Part shown: one piece after another, positions 36,712 to 46,830 of the stretch
Position numbering within the stretch: position 1 is the first letter of the stretch
Layout of the letters: each line of letters starts with the position of its first letter
NCBI GenBank assembly: GCA_002332755.1
Contig: DDBO01000164.1
Coordinates: 1 to 64,000 of the forward strand
From: Bacteroidales bacterium UBA2030
GTDB taxonomy: Bacteria > Bacteroidota > Bacteroidia > Bacteroidales > TTA-H9
Length of the DNA stretch: 64,000 nucleotides
Reading direction: 5' to 3'
Position numbers and translations under genes: made by a program
Notes under the pieces: generated by a model
Database searches by the model: none
What the model saw: the letters and a program-made list of their open reading frames with translations, nothing else
What the model was told of the DNA's origin: nothing

Positions 36712-39700
36712 TTATTTGTGCAACCACACACGGATGAGGGACAGGAGTTTGTCAACATTTACCGGTTTGGAGATATAATCGCTTGCACCTGCAGCTATAC
36801 AGCGATTGCGGTCTTCTTTCATTGCCTTCGCTGTAAGGGCTATGATGGGCAAATTTCGAAACTGAGGTATTTCTCTGATTTTTCGAATGGTATCATAACC
36901 GTCCATGACGGGCATCATAATATCCATAAGCACCAGATGGATGTCGGGCTCCTGATTGAGCATATCTATGGCCATCTGACCGTTTTCAGCAGCTCTGACA
37001 ATAATTTCTTTTTCTTCGAGCACGCGGGTAAGGGCAATCACATTCCGCATATCGTCATCGACGATGAGAATTTTTTTGTTGCGGAAAATGGTATCCCTAT
37101 CATGCAAGAAGCTGATGATTTCCTGTTGCTGGGGAGGCATTTCACTGACGACACGATGTAAGAAAAGAGCTGTTTCGTCGAGCAGGCGTTCTTCCGATTT
37201 CACGCCTTTAATAATAATAGAGTCTGTATATTGATGAAGCTCTTTATCTTCCTCGCGGGTGAGTTCGCGGCCAGTATATACAATAACCGGAGGGGCTTTA
37301 AATTCAGGAGTATTTTTGATGGCCCGCAGCAATTCAAAGCCACTCATATCGGGCAAGCCTAAATCAAGTACCATGCAATCGAAATGCTTCGACCTTATGG
37401 CTTCCAAAGCAGCCTTTCCTGAATCGCACTCGGTAATCTTTATATCTTTTTCTCCAATGATGGTTTTGATGGATTTACGCAAGTTTTTATCGTCTTCAAC
37501 CAGCAGAAGTTCACGGAGACCTCCGCTTATATAATGACCAATACGTTCGAAAGCAGAATCGAGCTGGTCAGGGTTGACGGGCTTAGTAAGATAACCAATT
37601 GCGCCCTTGCGGTAAGCTTCAAGGTCTTCATCGTAAGCCGACATGATATGCACAGGAATATGACGCAAGCTGGGGGTTTCCTTTAAACGATCAAGAACAT
37701 CCCATCCGTTCATTCCAGGTAAATTGATATCGAGAATGATGGCAGCGGGCTTAAACCGGTTGGCCAATTCGAGCCCTTCTTCTCCTGTGGCGCTGGCAAG
37801 TACCTTAAATCCTTTTTCCCGAGCCTGTGCAGCCAGGACAGAAGCAAATGAAGCATCATCTTCAACAATAAGCAAAACCCTGTCGGCTGAAGTGATCAAG
37901 TTACGGTCATCGGGGATTGAATCTACTTTAGGGGGCTCGGGTGGAGTTTCTGCCAACAATGGGTCCTCATCAACAGGTTTGGAAGGGGGAGCAGGTGTTG
38001 TCGTTTGAGGTATGGGTTCAGGTGTGGGATTTACAATCTCTTTTTCTGGCATTTTCAAAGGCAGGTAAATAGTAAACCTGCTCCCTTTTCCCGGCTCACT
38101 TTCTAATTGGATTTCTCCGCCCAACAAACGTGCAAGTTCTTTAGAAATGCTCAAGCCCAAACCCGTGCCTCCGTATTTTCGTGAGGTACTTCCATCAGCT
38201 TGCTTAAATGCTTCAAAAATGAGGTCCTGCTTATCTTTAGGTATGCCTATACCGGTATCTGTTACCGAGAAAGCTATTACCGGACCTTTCTGAAGCGCGG
38301 GGATTACAAATTTATGATTCGGACCAGCCATTGAAATTTCAAAGGTAACAGATCCCTGACTGGTAAATTTAATGGCATTCGACAAAAGGTTCTTCAGTAT
38401 TTGCTCTAACCTCAGACGGTCGGTTACGAATTGTTCAGGGACGTCATCTGCAACCAAAACTCTAAATTCTAAGCCCTTTTGCGATGCAATATGGTTGAAA
38501 TGCATTTTGACGTAGGAAGCCAGGGATTCGGTTTCCACTTTTTCGGGGTTTATATCCAAGCGACCGGCTTCTATCTTCGATAAATCGAGAATATCGTTGA
38601 TAAGCGTAAGCAGCTCATTGCCACTGTTATAGATAATTTGAGCAGCTTCAACCTGATCTGGTGTTAGGTTGCCTTTCTTATTATCCATTAAACTCTTGCT
38701 TAAAATAAGAAGACTGTTGAGAGGGGTTCGCAGCTCATGCGACATGTTGGCCAGAAATTCCGATTTGTATTGGCTGGCCTTTTCCACCTCGCGGGCCTTA
38801 CGTTCAATTTCAGCTTTAGCATTTTCAAGCTCCTGATTTTTAAGCGCAATGGCTGCCTTTTGCTGTTCGAGGATGCGTGTTTTTTCTTCCAACTCTTCAT
38901 TGGTAACTCTCAACTCTTCCTGCTGGGCCTGCAGACTGGCTTCTGATTCTTTAAGTGCTTTGGCCTGTTGTTCAAGCTCTTCGTTGGCCTCTCGAAGCTC
39001 CTCCTGCTGTACCCTCAGCTCTTCAGCCATTTCCTGGGTAGCAACCAGCAAACGTTTCATCTCCTGGCGAGCCTGAATGGAATGGAAAGCTATAGCAATG
39101 CTCTCCTCTACCTGGTCGAGGAAAGTACATTGCAAATCTGTCCAGTGACGTGTGGATGCCAGCTCCATAACCCCAATAACATTGCCATGAAACAGGAATG
39201 GCTGTAAAATTACCTGAGGGGCTTCTCCTTCTGCCAGACCACTCTGTATGTAGATAAATTCAGCAGGCACATTATCGAAAATAATTACCTTTTTCTCAAG
39301 GGCCGCCTGCCCTACCAATCCTTCTCCAAGTTTAAATTCAGTAATGGGTGATTTACGATGGCTAAAGGCATAAGTGCCCGTCAACTTTAGTACATCTCCT
39401 TGCACAAGATAAAGAGCACCAGCCTGAAATTTAAGGATTTGTGCCAATTTAGAAAGCAGTTCTCCTGCCAAATCCTCTGCACTTTTTTCTCCTCTCAATA
39501 CATTTCCGGTTTCAACGATAGAAGTCTGCAACCAGCTGTTTCCCGCATTGACCTCCGACAACTTTTTCAGGTTGTTGCGCATCTGAATTAGAGCATTTCC
39601 AAGCAAATCCTCCTTGCTCAGCGGAGTATATGGTACCTCAAGATTGCCTTCACCAATAGCCAGAGCAAAATCGGTATTGGTTTTTAAAGCTCGAGCCAGA

Positions 39701-40872
39701 CGCTGAAGGGCTTTGCTCATCTGTCCCAATTCATCCTTTGTCTTTACAATAACATGCTCAACATCGGGCAAGGCACCTCTGGCGAGCTCCTCAAGATGCT
39801 GTGTGGTTTGTTTAAGCGGGTTAGTGATTTTCCGGCTAATATAAATCACTACCAGACTCATAAATATAATGCTAAGAATACCTGCGCCTATGGTTTTCCA
39901 AAAGGTTAGTTTTGCTTCTCTCAATACAGTATCCTTGGGAATAGCAATGCCCAATGCCCATGGGGTACCTGTTTGTCCAATACTCAAGGGTACAATAGAA
40001 AGCTCATATTCTTGGCGATTAAGTTTACAAAAATAACTTCCCTGAAAAGCCTCACCTTTGGCAATTTTCTGGTCAAGAAGTTCAATAGAGACCAAATCGC
40101 CAAAGACAGAATCAATGGGTGCCCCCACAAACTTCTTATTGGGATGAGCCACAAAGACTCCGTTGTTACTGATAAGAAATACCATTCCATCGCCCATGGG
40201 ACGGATACCCCGAAATTTCTGTTGAAGCTGATCGAGTGAGGCATCAACGCCCACCACCCCTAAAAATTTACCATCGCGAATGATGGGGGTAATAAGGCTG
40301 GTTTGCAATATGGCATCCTCTGGCCGGCCGGTAAATGAATACTTATAAGGATTGAGAATGGTTTCCCTGAGTCTAACTTTGGGCAGGGTAAAATAATCTC
40401 CCTCGAAAAGAGCAGCATCGGGCGCAGAGACTTCTAACTTAATAGTATTACCTTGCCTGTAAAAAGTGGGTGAAAAATTACCAATACGGGTAGAGCCGGG
40501 TGCCATTATATTTTTGCCGTCAAGCCTGTCGATGGTATAGGGTTCCCAGATGGTCCACACAGACAGAAAATCCACATTGTCTCTCAAAACATGTTTTAAC
40601 ATGTCCATATAAACCTGCCGGCGGGAAGCTTCAGGAATACTTTCGAATTGGCTAAAAACCTGCGCCAACGTTCTGGAAGCATCCAGGTAAATCTCAAGTT
40701 CAGCCCTCGTGTAATTACCGTATTGGCCTGCCAGGGCAGTAGAGGTAACCCTTGTATGATTAAGAGATGCCTTTCGGCTTGCAAATCCGATAAACGCAAT
40801 GGTTGCACCTGAAGTGATTAAAAGCGTGGCAATTATGTAAAACAACAAACGCCTGTTCAAGTTTCGTTTCAT
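36712..40872 (-). CDS. Large membrane hybrid histidine kinase with three receiver domains
   Basis: 1386 residues. A membrane helix at about 9-30, a periplasmic dCache-type sensor (FLGVVGVDASLDQLQQKF, FLISNNGVFVAHPN) to about residue 325, a second helix, a HAMP segment, a GAF domain (near 460-610), a long Glu/Gln-rich coiled coil (620-700), HisKA with His in MSHELRTPLNSL near 711, HATPase, a Pro-rich linker (about 945-985), and then three REC domains with acceptor Asp in IILDINLPGMNG, MVLDLGLPDMSG and LVLMDIMMPVMDG. No output domain or Hpt domain follows. It sits 47 bases downstream of a sodium/solute symporter gene on the same strand, so the periplasmic sensor may read the transported solute or related metabolites. 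Confidence 0.93.
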   Translation of the reverse strand: MKRNLNRRLLFYIIATLLITSGATIAFIGFASRKASLNHTRVTSTALAGQYGNYTRAELEIYLDASRTLAQVFSQFESIPEASRRQVYMDMLKHVLRDNVDFLSVWTIWEPYTIDRLDGKNIMAPGSTRIGNFSPTFYRQGNTIKLEVSAPDAALFEGDYFTLPKVRLRETILNPYKYSFTGRPEDAILQTSLITPIIRDGKFLGVVGVDASLDQLQQKFRGIRPMGDGMVFLISNNGVFVAHPNKKFVGAPIDSVFGDLVSIELLDQKIAKGEAFQGSYFCKLNRQEYELSIVPLSIGQTGTPWALGIAIPKDTVLREAKLTFWKTIGAGILSIIFMSLVVIYISRKITNPLKQTTQHLEELARGALPDVEHVIVKTKDELGQMSKALQRLARALKTNTDFALAIGEGNLEVPYTPLSKEDLLGNALIQMRNNLKKLSEVNAGNSWLQTSIVETGNVLRGEKSAEDLAGELLSKLAQILKFQAGALYLVQGDVLKLTGTYAFSHRKSPITEFKLGEGLVGQAALEKKVIIFDNVPAEFIYIQSGLAEGEAPQVILQPFLFHGNVIGVMELASTRHWTDLQCTFLDQVEESIAIAFHSIQARQEMKRLLVATQEMAEELRVQQEELREANEELEQQAKALKESEASLQAQQEELRVTNEELEEKTRILEQQKAAIALKNQELENAKAEIERKAREVEKASQYKSEFLANMSHELRTPLNSLLILSKSLMDNKKGNLTPDQVEAAQIIYNSGNELLTLINDILDLSKIEAGRLDINPEKVETESLASYVKMHFNHIASQKGLEFRVLVADDVPEQFVTDRLRLEQILKNLLSNAIKFTSQGSVTFEISMAGPNHKFVIPALQKGPVIAFSVTDTGIGIPKDKQDLIFEAFKQADGSTSRKYGGTGLGLSISKELARLLGGEIQLESEPGKGSRFTIYLPLKMPEKEIVNPTPEPIPQTTTPAPPSKPVDEDPLLAETPPEPPKVDSIPDDRNLITSADRVLLIVEDDASFASVLAAQAREKGFKVLASATGEEGLELANRFKPAAIILDINLPGMNGWDVLDRLKETPSLRHIPVHIMSAYDEDLEAYRKGAIGYLTKPVNPDQLDSAFERIGHYISGGLRELLLVEDDKNLRKSIKTIIGEKDIKITECDSGKAALEAIRSKHFDCMVLDLGLPDMSGFELLRAIKNTPEFKAPPVIVYTGRELTREEDKELHQYTDSIIIKGVKSEERLLDETALFLHRVVSEMPPQQQEIISFLHDRDTIFRNKKILIVDDDMRNVIALTRVLEEKEIIVRAAENGQMAIDMLNQEPDIHLVLMDIMMPVMDGYDTIRKIREIPQFRNLPIIALTAKAMKEDRNRCIAAGASDYISKPVNVDKLLSLIRVWLHK

Positions 40873-40919
40873 GGTAGGCTGATTGAATGCTTAAAATTAC
40901 AAAATACATCAAAGCATTT

Positions 40920-42347
40920 TCAACGAGGAATCTTTTTTCTAAAAAGCATTCCCACACCAAGGGTTAAAAATGATACAACCATTGCCGGAATAAAGGATAC
41001 CTTGGGGTCAATAATCCCCGGCTTTGTCATACCCAACACAAAAAGCAAAACATTAACAAGGAATCCGCTGAAAATGCTGACAAGGGCTTCCTTGCGATGC
41101 AGGGCGGGATGTTTGTGAAGTAAGGCCAGAAGGGTTGCGGGAACAAAAACGGCAATGGTTCCAATACCCACTACCATAAGGTTTACAATACCCGGAAGAA
41201 TCAGGGCAAGCAATAAAGCCATTACACCAAAGACAATACTTACCAGGCGGATGAGCGACATTTGCCTCCCTGAGGACATCTGACGGCCGGCATCTCGGTA
41301 TTTCCAACCCGCAAAATCGCGCACAGCAGAGATGGAAGCAACATTCAGAAAACTATCGGCCGACGACATAAGCGCTGCCATAAGTCCTACAATGGCAAAA
41401 CCCATGGCAAATGGACCCGTATTCCGCTCTAAAAATGCATACACCATATCCTCTGATAACTGGCCATCGCCAAGCTTTAAACGCATGGCCATGCCTGCCA
41501 AAGGGAAAATCACGTAAAAAGGTAGCATCCCCAGGGCCGACCAATAATTCATTCGAACAGCGGCCTTTTCGTTGCGTGCAGACAAAATGCGTTGCCATAT
41601 GTCCATTCTGACGAGCACCGATGGTGCAATGAATAACGGCAAGCCTACCAAAAAAAGCCATCCATACGACATGCCATTCAACATTTCTTTGGGAAGCAAC
41701 CTTAGCAGTGACAGTCCCTCCGTTTCGGCATCAATGCCGGGAATGAAAATGAAAAGAATCATCAACAGAATAAAGAAAAACTGAAGCATATCTGTATAAA
41801 TAACGCCAGCCAGTCCAGCAAAAGCTGTGTAAGCAATTACTATGATACATGAGAGTATGGCAGCAGGTAAATATTCTATTCCTAAAACATGTTTGAGAAC
41901 AGAAGCCATTGCAACAAACTGAGCAGCCAGTAGAAAAAAGAAGATAAATACATTGACTCCTGTAACCATTCCAGAGAAAAGCTTGCGAAAAGCCGGAGAG
42001 CCCGTTTGGGTAAAAGTTTTATTAAGATATTGAGGATAACTATATATTTCGCGTTTCTCGCCTAATTGTCGGATATGGGCTGCAAATCGGGCAACGATAA
42101 AAAAACCCAAAACATAAGCAATACCAATACCTAATGCCGCAAACCCCGATTCGTAGCCCATGGCAATAAGGCCTACAGATGTCCCTCCTCCTACAAAGGT
42201 GGATAGGGTTGTGAATACCAGGAGTGCCGTCCCTGTCTTTCGATTATTGACAAGATAATGGTCCAGGTCGCGATGACGAATATGGCGTAAGGTGAACAAG
42301 ATCACCAAAATAGCGTAGAATATTAACCAAAAAAGGAGCCAGTTCAT
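40920..42347 (-). CDS. Sodium:solute symporter family protein
   Basis: A 475-residue polytopic protein of about 13 transmembrane helices, with the SSS layout. STFVGGGTSVGLIAMGYESG in the first helices corresponds to the SSS helix containing the sodium site, and MAALMSSADSFLNVAS is the well-conserved helix with paired serines. The substrate (sugar, amino acid, carboxylate or other) cannot be told. It is the first gene of the signalling operon, with a -7 box at 42372. Confidence 0.9.
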   Translation of the reverse strand: MNWLLFWLIFYAILVILFTLRHIRHRDLDHYLVNNRKTGTALLVFTTLSTFVGGGTSVGLIAMGYESGFAALGIGIAYVLGFFIVARFAAHIRQLGEKREIYSYPQYLNKTFTQTGSPAFRKLFSGMVTGVNVFIFFFLLAAQFVAMASVLKHVLGIEYLPAAILSCIIVIAYTAFAGLAGVIYTDMLQFFFILLMILFIFIPGIDAETEGLSLLRLLPKEMLNGMSYGWLFLVGLPLFIAPSVLVRMDIWQRILSARNEKAAVRMNYWSALGMLPFYVIFPLAGMAMRLKLGDGQLSEDMVYAFLERNTGPFAMGFAIVGLMAALMSSADSFLNVASISAVRDFAGWKYRDAGRQMSSGRQMSLIRLVSIVFGVMALLLALILPGIVNLMVVGIGTIAVFVPATLLALLHKHPALHRKEALVSIFSGFLVNVLLFVLGMTKPGIIDPKVSFIPAMVVSFLTLGVGMLFRKKIPR

Positions 42348-42371
42348 GGTTCAAGTGGGTTTAACTCTGGC

Positions 42372-42379
42372 CAAAATTA
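42372..42379 (-). promoter_or_regulatory. Bacteroidota -7 box (TAATTTTG) for the symporter-phosphorelay operon
   Basis: Minus-strand TAATTTTG lies 25 bases upstream of the symporter ATG at 42347. Confidence 0.4.
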
Positions 42380-42434
42380 AAAACTTTGGTCAATGAGCTT
42401 TCATTTTGAAACGAATGAAAGACAGGCAAAGGTT

Positions 42435-42442
42435 TACCTTTG
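42435..42442 (+). promoter_or_regulatory. Bacteroidota -7 box (TACCTTTG) for pdxJ
   Basis: TACCTTTG ends 15 bases before the pdxJ ATG at 42458, leaving a leader of only about ten bases. A TTG-initiated frame at 42440 lies in the box and is rejected. Confidence 0.5.
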
Positions 42443-42457
42443 CAAAAATTTCAAGTC

Positions 42458-43174
42458 ATGATACGACTAAGTGTAAACATCAACAAGATAGCCACTTTGC
42501 GCAATGCCCGAGGGGGCAATATACCCGACGTGCAAAAGGCCGCCATTGACTGCGAAAGATTTGGTGCTCAAGGTATTACTGTGCATCCCCGGCCCGACGA
42601 AAGACACATACGATACAACGATGTTCGTTTGCTTAAGCCCCTGTTAACCACAGAATTCAACATTGAAGGCTACCCATCCCGACAATTCATTGAATTGGTA
42701 ACAGAAGTGAAACCCACTCAAGTTACCTTGGTGCCCGACCCACCTGATGCCATCACCTCGAATGCCGGCTGGGATACAATAACCCATGAGGATTTTCTGA
42801 AAGATGTAATCGCAGAATTTAAAGCCCATGGCATACGCACATCCATTTTTGTAGAAACGGACATTAGACGGATCGAAAATGCAGTGAAAACAGGCACCGA
42901 CCGTGTTGAACTCTATACTGAACCCTATGCAAGGATGTTTCCCGAAAACCCCGCCAAAGCCATTCAGCCATTTATTGAGGCAGCCAAAGCAGCCAACGCA
43001 TGTGGGTTAGGAATTAATGCAGGGCACGACCTCAATCTGCAGAATCTGCGCTTTTTTGCTGAAAACATTCCCAGGCTGCTCGAGGTAAGCATTGGTCACG
43101 CGCTTATTAGCGATGCGCTATATTTCGGGCTCGAAAACACTATTCAGATGTACCTGGCCTGCTTGAGACCCTGA
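42458..43174 (+). CDS. pdxJ: Pyridoxine 5'-phosphate synthase
   Basis: 238 residues from the ATG at 42458. It condenses 1-deoxyxylulose 5-phosphate with 3-amino-2-oxopropyl phosphate in the DXP-dependent route to vitamin B6. A TIM-barrel enzyme with [16 protein letters not shown] at the N-terminus, the HPRPDERHI motif near residue 45, a conserved Glu in NIEGYPS, and GINAGHDLN followed by SIGHALI for phosphate binding. All are standard. It is a single gene with its own promoter; prfA has a separate -7 box. Confidence 0.96.
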   Translation: MIRLSVNINKIATLRNARGGNIPDVQKAAIDCERFGAQGITVHPRPDERHIRYNDVRLLKPLLTTEFNIEGYPSRQFIELVTEVKPTQVTLVPDPPDAITSNAGWDTITHEDFLKDVIAEFKAHGIRTSIFVETDIRRIENAVKTGTDRVELYTEPYARMFPENPAKAIQPFIEAAKAANACGLGINAGHDLNLQNLRFFAENIPRLLEVSIGHALISDALYFGLENTIQMYLACLRP

Positions 43175-43246
43175 GGCCCATCCTGCTTCACCTTGGCCGG
43201 TAATATGGTAATTCCATATGAGTTTTAGGCAAAGCCGGCGAATGTG

Positions 43247-43254
43247 TACCTTTG
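43247..43254 (+). promoter_or_regulatory. Bacteroidota -7 box (TACCTTTG) for prfA-pyrF
   Basis: TACCTTTG lies 25 bases before the prfA ATG at 43280. Confidence 0.5.
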
Positions 43255-43279
43255 CACCCGCAAATTCATATTTTAAAGC

Positions 43280-44353
43280 ATGTTAGAAAAACTGGAGGCC
43301 ATTTACAGGCGCTGGCAAGAGATTGAGGAGGAAATGAATGATCCGGCGGTGATGTCGGACATGAAACGCTACGTCAAGCTAAGTAAAGATTATAAAGACC
43401 TTACACCTATTGTTGAGGCTTATAAAAAGTACAAACGCATCAGCGAACATCTGGAGAGCAGCCGCGAAATCCTTTACAACGAAAAGGATGAAGAACTGAA
43501 AGAAATGGCTCGCGAGGAAATAGAGAGTCTGGAACAAGAAAAAGCAACCCTGGAAGAAGAAATCCGCCTGCTCCTTTTACCCAAAGACCCTCAGGACAGT
43601 AAAAATGCAGTAGTGGAAATCAGAGCAGGAACAGGTGGCGATGAAGCCAGCCTCTTTGCCGGTGACCTTTACCGCATGTATTCCCGCTATTGCGAAGACA
43701 AGGGCTGGAAAGTGGAACTGGTAGATTATACGGAAGGTACAATGGGCGGCTTCAAAGAAGTTATTTTTAATGTAAAAGGAGAAGACGCATATGGTACCCT
43801 GAAATACGAATCAGGTGTACACCGGGTTCAACGTGTGCCCAAAACTGAAGCCCAGGGACGAATCCATACTTCAGCTGCCAGCGTGGTGGTGCTGCCCGAA
43901 GCCGATGAATTTGATGTGGAAATTAAACCCACGGATATCAAAAAAGAGGTTTTTTGCTCCTCAGGACCCGGTGGACAAAGTGTTAACACAACCTATAGCG
44001 CCATACGCCTCACCCATATTCCTACCGGTATTACGGTTTCTATGCAAGATGAAAAATCTCAGATCAAAAACCTGGAAAAAGCCATGAACATTCTGCGTAC
44101 CCGTATCTTCGAGCGCGAATATCAAAAGTACCTTGATGAGGTGGCTTCTAAAAGACGCACAATGGTATCTACCGGCGACCGCAGTGCTAAAATCCGCACC
44201 TACAATTATCCCCAGGGCCGGGTTAGTGACCACCGTATAGGATATTCTACATACAATCTGCCAGCCTTCATGGACGGAGAAATTCAGGATATGCTCGACC
44301 AACTGATGATGGCAGAAAATGCCGAACGACTCAAAACCGAAATCTCGGAATAA
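43280..44353 (+). CDS. prfA: Peptide chain release factor 1
   Basis: A 357-residue class I release factor for UAA and UAG. The tripeptide that reads the stop codon is PKT in HRVQRVPKTEAQGRIHTS, the PxT form of RF1 and not the SPF of RF2. The catalytic GGQ is in SSGPGGQSVNT near residue 230. Its presence with intact motifs shows that UAG is read as stop in this genome, which matters for the TAG at 52020. It is followed after 18 bases by pyrF. Confidence 0.97.
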   Translation: MLEKLEAIYRRWQEIEEEMNDPAVMSDMKRYVKLSKDYKDLTPIVEAYKKYKRISEHLESSREILYNEKDEELKEMAREEIESLEQEKATLEEEIRLLLLPKDPQDSKNAVVEIRAGTGGDEASLFAGDLYRMYSRYCEDKGWKVELVDYTEGTMGGFKEVIFNVKGEDAYGTLKYESGVHRVQRVPKTEAQGRIHTSAASVVVLPEADEFDVEIKPTDIKKEVFCSSGPGGQSVNTTYSAIRLTHIPTGITVSMQDEKSQIKNLEKAMNILRTRIFEREYQKYLDEVASKRRTMVSTGDRSAKIRTYNYPQGRVSDHRIGYSTYNLPAFMDGEIQDMLDQLMMAENAERLKTEISE

Positions 44354-44371
44354 CTCTATTCCCCAAAAAAC

Positions 44372-45211
44372 ATGACACGAAACGAACTTATTTCACTCAT
44401 CCACCGCAAGCAGTCCTTTCTTTGTGTGGGCCTCGACAGCGATATCACCAAAATTCCGGTACACCTGAAAGATGACCCCGATCCTGTTTTTGCCTTCAAT
44501 AAAGCCATTATCGATGCTACACTTCCCTTCGCTGTAGCATACAAACCCAATCTGGCCTTTTACGAAAGCCGGGGAATAGCCGGGTGGAAAAGCCTTGAAA
44601 AAACCCTGGAATACCTTGAGAGTTTCCGTAGCGAAGTATTTACAATAGCTGATGCCAAACGCGGCGATATTGGAAACACAAGTCAACACTATGCTTTGAG
44701 TGTTTTTAGCAAAGCACACTCCGGACTGGAATTCGATGCGGTTACTGTAGCACCCTACATGGGCTCCGACTCAGTAAAACCTTTTATGGAATTTGAAGGG
44801 AAGTGGGTGATTCTGTTAGCACTTACAAGCAATCAAGGTTCAAGAGATTTCCAGCACTTGAGGGTGAATGAAAACGGATTCAGGCTTTTTGAAGAAGTGC
44901 TTAAACGTTCCTTTGAGTGGGGAGGAACACCAGAAAATATGATGTTTGTTGCAGGAGCCACCCAGGCCCATTTATTTGACGATATTCGCCGCATTGTTCC
45001 TGAACATTTTCTCCTGGTACCAGGGGTGGGTGCTCAGGGTGGAAGCCTGGAAGAAGTGGCCCGTCATGGCCTCAACCGTGATTGCGGGCTGCTGGTAAAC
45101 AGTTCCCGGGGTATAATTTTTGCTTCAGCAGACCATCATTTTGCAGAAGCTGCAGCAGAAGAGGCCTACAAAATACAACAGCAAATGGCCCGACTGCTGG
45201 CCGCCCTTTAA
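44372..45211 (+). CDS. pyrF: Orotidine 5'-phosphate decarboxylase
   Basis: A 279-residue enzyme of the longer (type 2) form that converts OMP to UMP. The catalytic Asp-Lys network is in [29 protein letters not shown] at the N-terminus and [14 protein letters not shown], which binds phosphate, are family marks. It lies in an operon with prfA. Its stop overlaps the tail of the convergent DUF2461 gene by 4 bases. Confidence 0.96.
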   Translation: MTRNELISLIHRKQSFLCVGLDSDITKIPVHLKDDPDPVFAFNKAIIDATLPFAVAYKPNLAFYESRGIAGWKSLEKTLEYLESFRSEVFTIADAKRGDIGNTSQHYALSVFSKAHSGLEFDAVTVAPYMGSDSVKPFMEFEGKWVILLALTSNQGSRDFQHLRVNENGFRLFEEVLKRSFEWGGTPENMMFVAGATQAHLFDDIRRIVPEHFLLVPGVGAQGGSLEEVARHGLNRDCGLLVNSSRGIIFASADHHFAEAAAEEAYKIQQQMARLLAAL

Positions 45212-45894
45212 TATTCACCGCCTTTTATTACATCGTCGACCGGCCCATTGAAAAAATCCACAAAGGGCTTCATCACCTTAAATACATTCAAGGCATAACT
45301 TATTAATTGTTCCCTTCCCGCCAGTTTTTCATCATAAAGCGAAGCCACAACAAAGTGCTTATGCTTTAAAAATTCTATTCCTTCAAAATCAATGGGAAAA
45401 CCCCGGGGAGGCCGGCTGAGTTTCTCCATTTCTGATAACCCATTGAAAAATTTTGCAAACTTAGGGTCATCCAAAATAGACTTGAAAACCGGATAATTAT
45501 AGTAAATCTCCATCCTGGCACTTTGCAAAATATCTTTTTCAGGAGCGTACAATCCACCCCCCACAAAACAATTTCCAGGTTCTATATGAAGATAATAACC
45601 CGCATAAGGACTTTTCTTTCCCCCTCTCACTACATATACACCGGTAAAAGTCTTATAAGGCGACTTATCCGTTTTAAACCGAATATCGCGGTTGATGCGA
45701 TAAAGGCAATCAGAAGGGCGAAGGGCTCCCACAGAGGGATCAAAGCGATGGATGCCTTCTATTAGACTTTGTGCCAGGTGGTTCAGATATTTTTTAATTT
45801 TTTCGTATTCAAGCTTGTGGGCCTGAAACCATTCCCGATGGTTATTCTGGGCCAATTCACTAAAAAAAGTTAAAATTTCCGGACAATCGGTCAT
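45208..45894 (-). CDS. DUF2461 domain protein
   Basis: 228 residues from the ATG at 45894; a TTG start two codons upstream is possible but lies closer to the promoter box. Typical DUF2461 (TIGR02453) sequence: [34 protein letters not shown] and [22 protein letters not shown]. The function of the family is unknown; it is a soluble cytoplasmic protein. It has its own -7 box and stands alone. Confidence 0.92.
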   Translation of the reverse strand: MTDCPEILTFFSELAQNNHREWFQAHKLEYEKIKKYLNHLAQSLIEGIHRFDPSVGALRPSDCLYRINRDIRFKTDKSPYKTFTGVYVVRGGKKSPYAGYYLHIEPGNCFVGGGLYAPEKDILQSARMEIYYNYPVFKSILDDPKFAKFFNGLSEMEKLSRPPRGFPIDFEGIEFLKHKHFVVASLYDEKLAGREQLISYALNVFKVMKPFVDFFNGPVDDVIKGGEY

Positions 45895-45911
45895 AAGCAA
45901 GTTTTAAAGTG

Positions 45912-45919
45912 CAAAGGTA
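45912..45919 (-). promoter_or_regulatory. Bacteroidota -7 box (TACCTTTG)
   Basis: Minus-strand TACCTTTG lies 18 bases upstream of the DUF2461 ATG. Confidence 0.45.
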
Positions 45920-46007
45920 AGCTGGAAGAAGTTTTACAAGACGGGAAGAAGATTGTATGTTGCCCGAAGTGCCTGAAAATATTGTATATTAGCTTCAAAT
46001 ATTCAGG

Positions 46008-46829
46008 ATGCGAAAAAACATTTTACTACTCATTCTGACGTTATTTTTCCTTTCATCGAGGGGACAAAGCTGGTTGGGGTTTCGCAGCCCGGCAGCAGCA
46101 GGCATGAGCAGCAGCGGATTGATGGAACAGGATGTTTGGTCTGCTTTTGGCAATCCAGCAGGTTTGGCAACGAAATCTGCAACCATGGCAGGCGCGGGAG
46201 TCTCAAATCGCTTTGTGATGAAAGAATTTTCGAATAAAGGCTTAGCTTTCTCCGCCAAAATTCCCGGGGCTGTGGTGGCATTAGCTGGCGCTCACTATGG
46301 AGACGCCTCTTACAGCGAACAACGATACAATATTGCATTGTCCAAACAGCTGGCGGGCGGCTTCTGGTCAGGAATTACGCTGGACTACTGTCATCTTTCA
46401 CAGGGCGGAGGATATGGTAGTGCAGGGGCATTCACTTTCTCAGCCGGGATACTTTCACAACTCAGCAACGAAATAATGCTGGGTGCTTATCTCTTTAATC
46501 CAATAAAAGCTAAGCCCAAAGGACCTGTTCAAGCCGAAATTCCTGCACTTATGCGCCTGGGGTTATCCTATGATTTTTCGCCTGAAATGAAGCTTCTTGC
46601 AGAAGTAGAAAAAGCCAGCAACCAGAAGGCCGGCGTGAATATAGGTGCTCAATATAGGGCCTTTGAAAAAATTTACCTTAGAGGTGGCGTCAATACTTAT
46701 CCGGGGACCTGGTCTTTTGGCGTGGGCCTGCATTTAGGCAAACTACAAATGGACCTTGCCACCGAAATGCACCCTACACTTGGTATATGCCCCCATGCAG
46801 CAATTTCGTATGTTCTGAAATCGAACTGA
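46008..46829 (+). CDS. PorV/PorQ-like outer membrane beta-barrel protein
   Basis: A 273-residue protein with signal peptide MRKNILLLILTLFFLSSRG. The mature N-terminus (RSPAAAGMSSSGLMEQDVWSAFGNPAGLA) resembles the FadL-related PorV/PorQ group of Bacteroidota, which begins with the pattern PxxAGMG...AxWxNPAGLA. The rest shows about twelve amphipathic strands. It lacks features that would say whether it works with T9SS. It is followed 1 base later by the helix-hairpin-helix/barrel gene, so the two are co-transcribed. Confidence 0.7.
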   Translation: MRKNILLLILTLFFLSSRGQSWLGFRSPAAAGMSSSGLMEQDVWSAFGNPAGLATKSATMAGAGVSNRFVMKEFSNKGLAFSAKIPGAVVALAGAHYGDASYSEQRYNIALSKQLAGGFWSGITLDYCHLSQGGGYGSAGAFTFSAGILSQLSNEIMLGAYLFNPIKAKPKGPVQAEIPALMRLGLSYDFSPEMKLLAEVEKASNQKAGVNIGAQYRAFEKIYLRGGVNTYPGTWSFGVGLHLGKLQMDLATEMHPTLGICPHAAISYVLKSN

Positions 46830-46830
46830 G

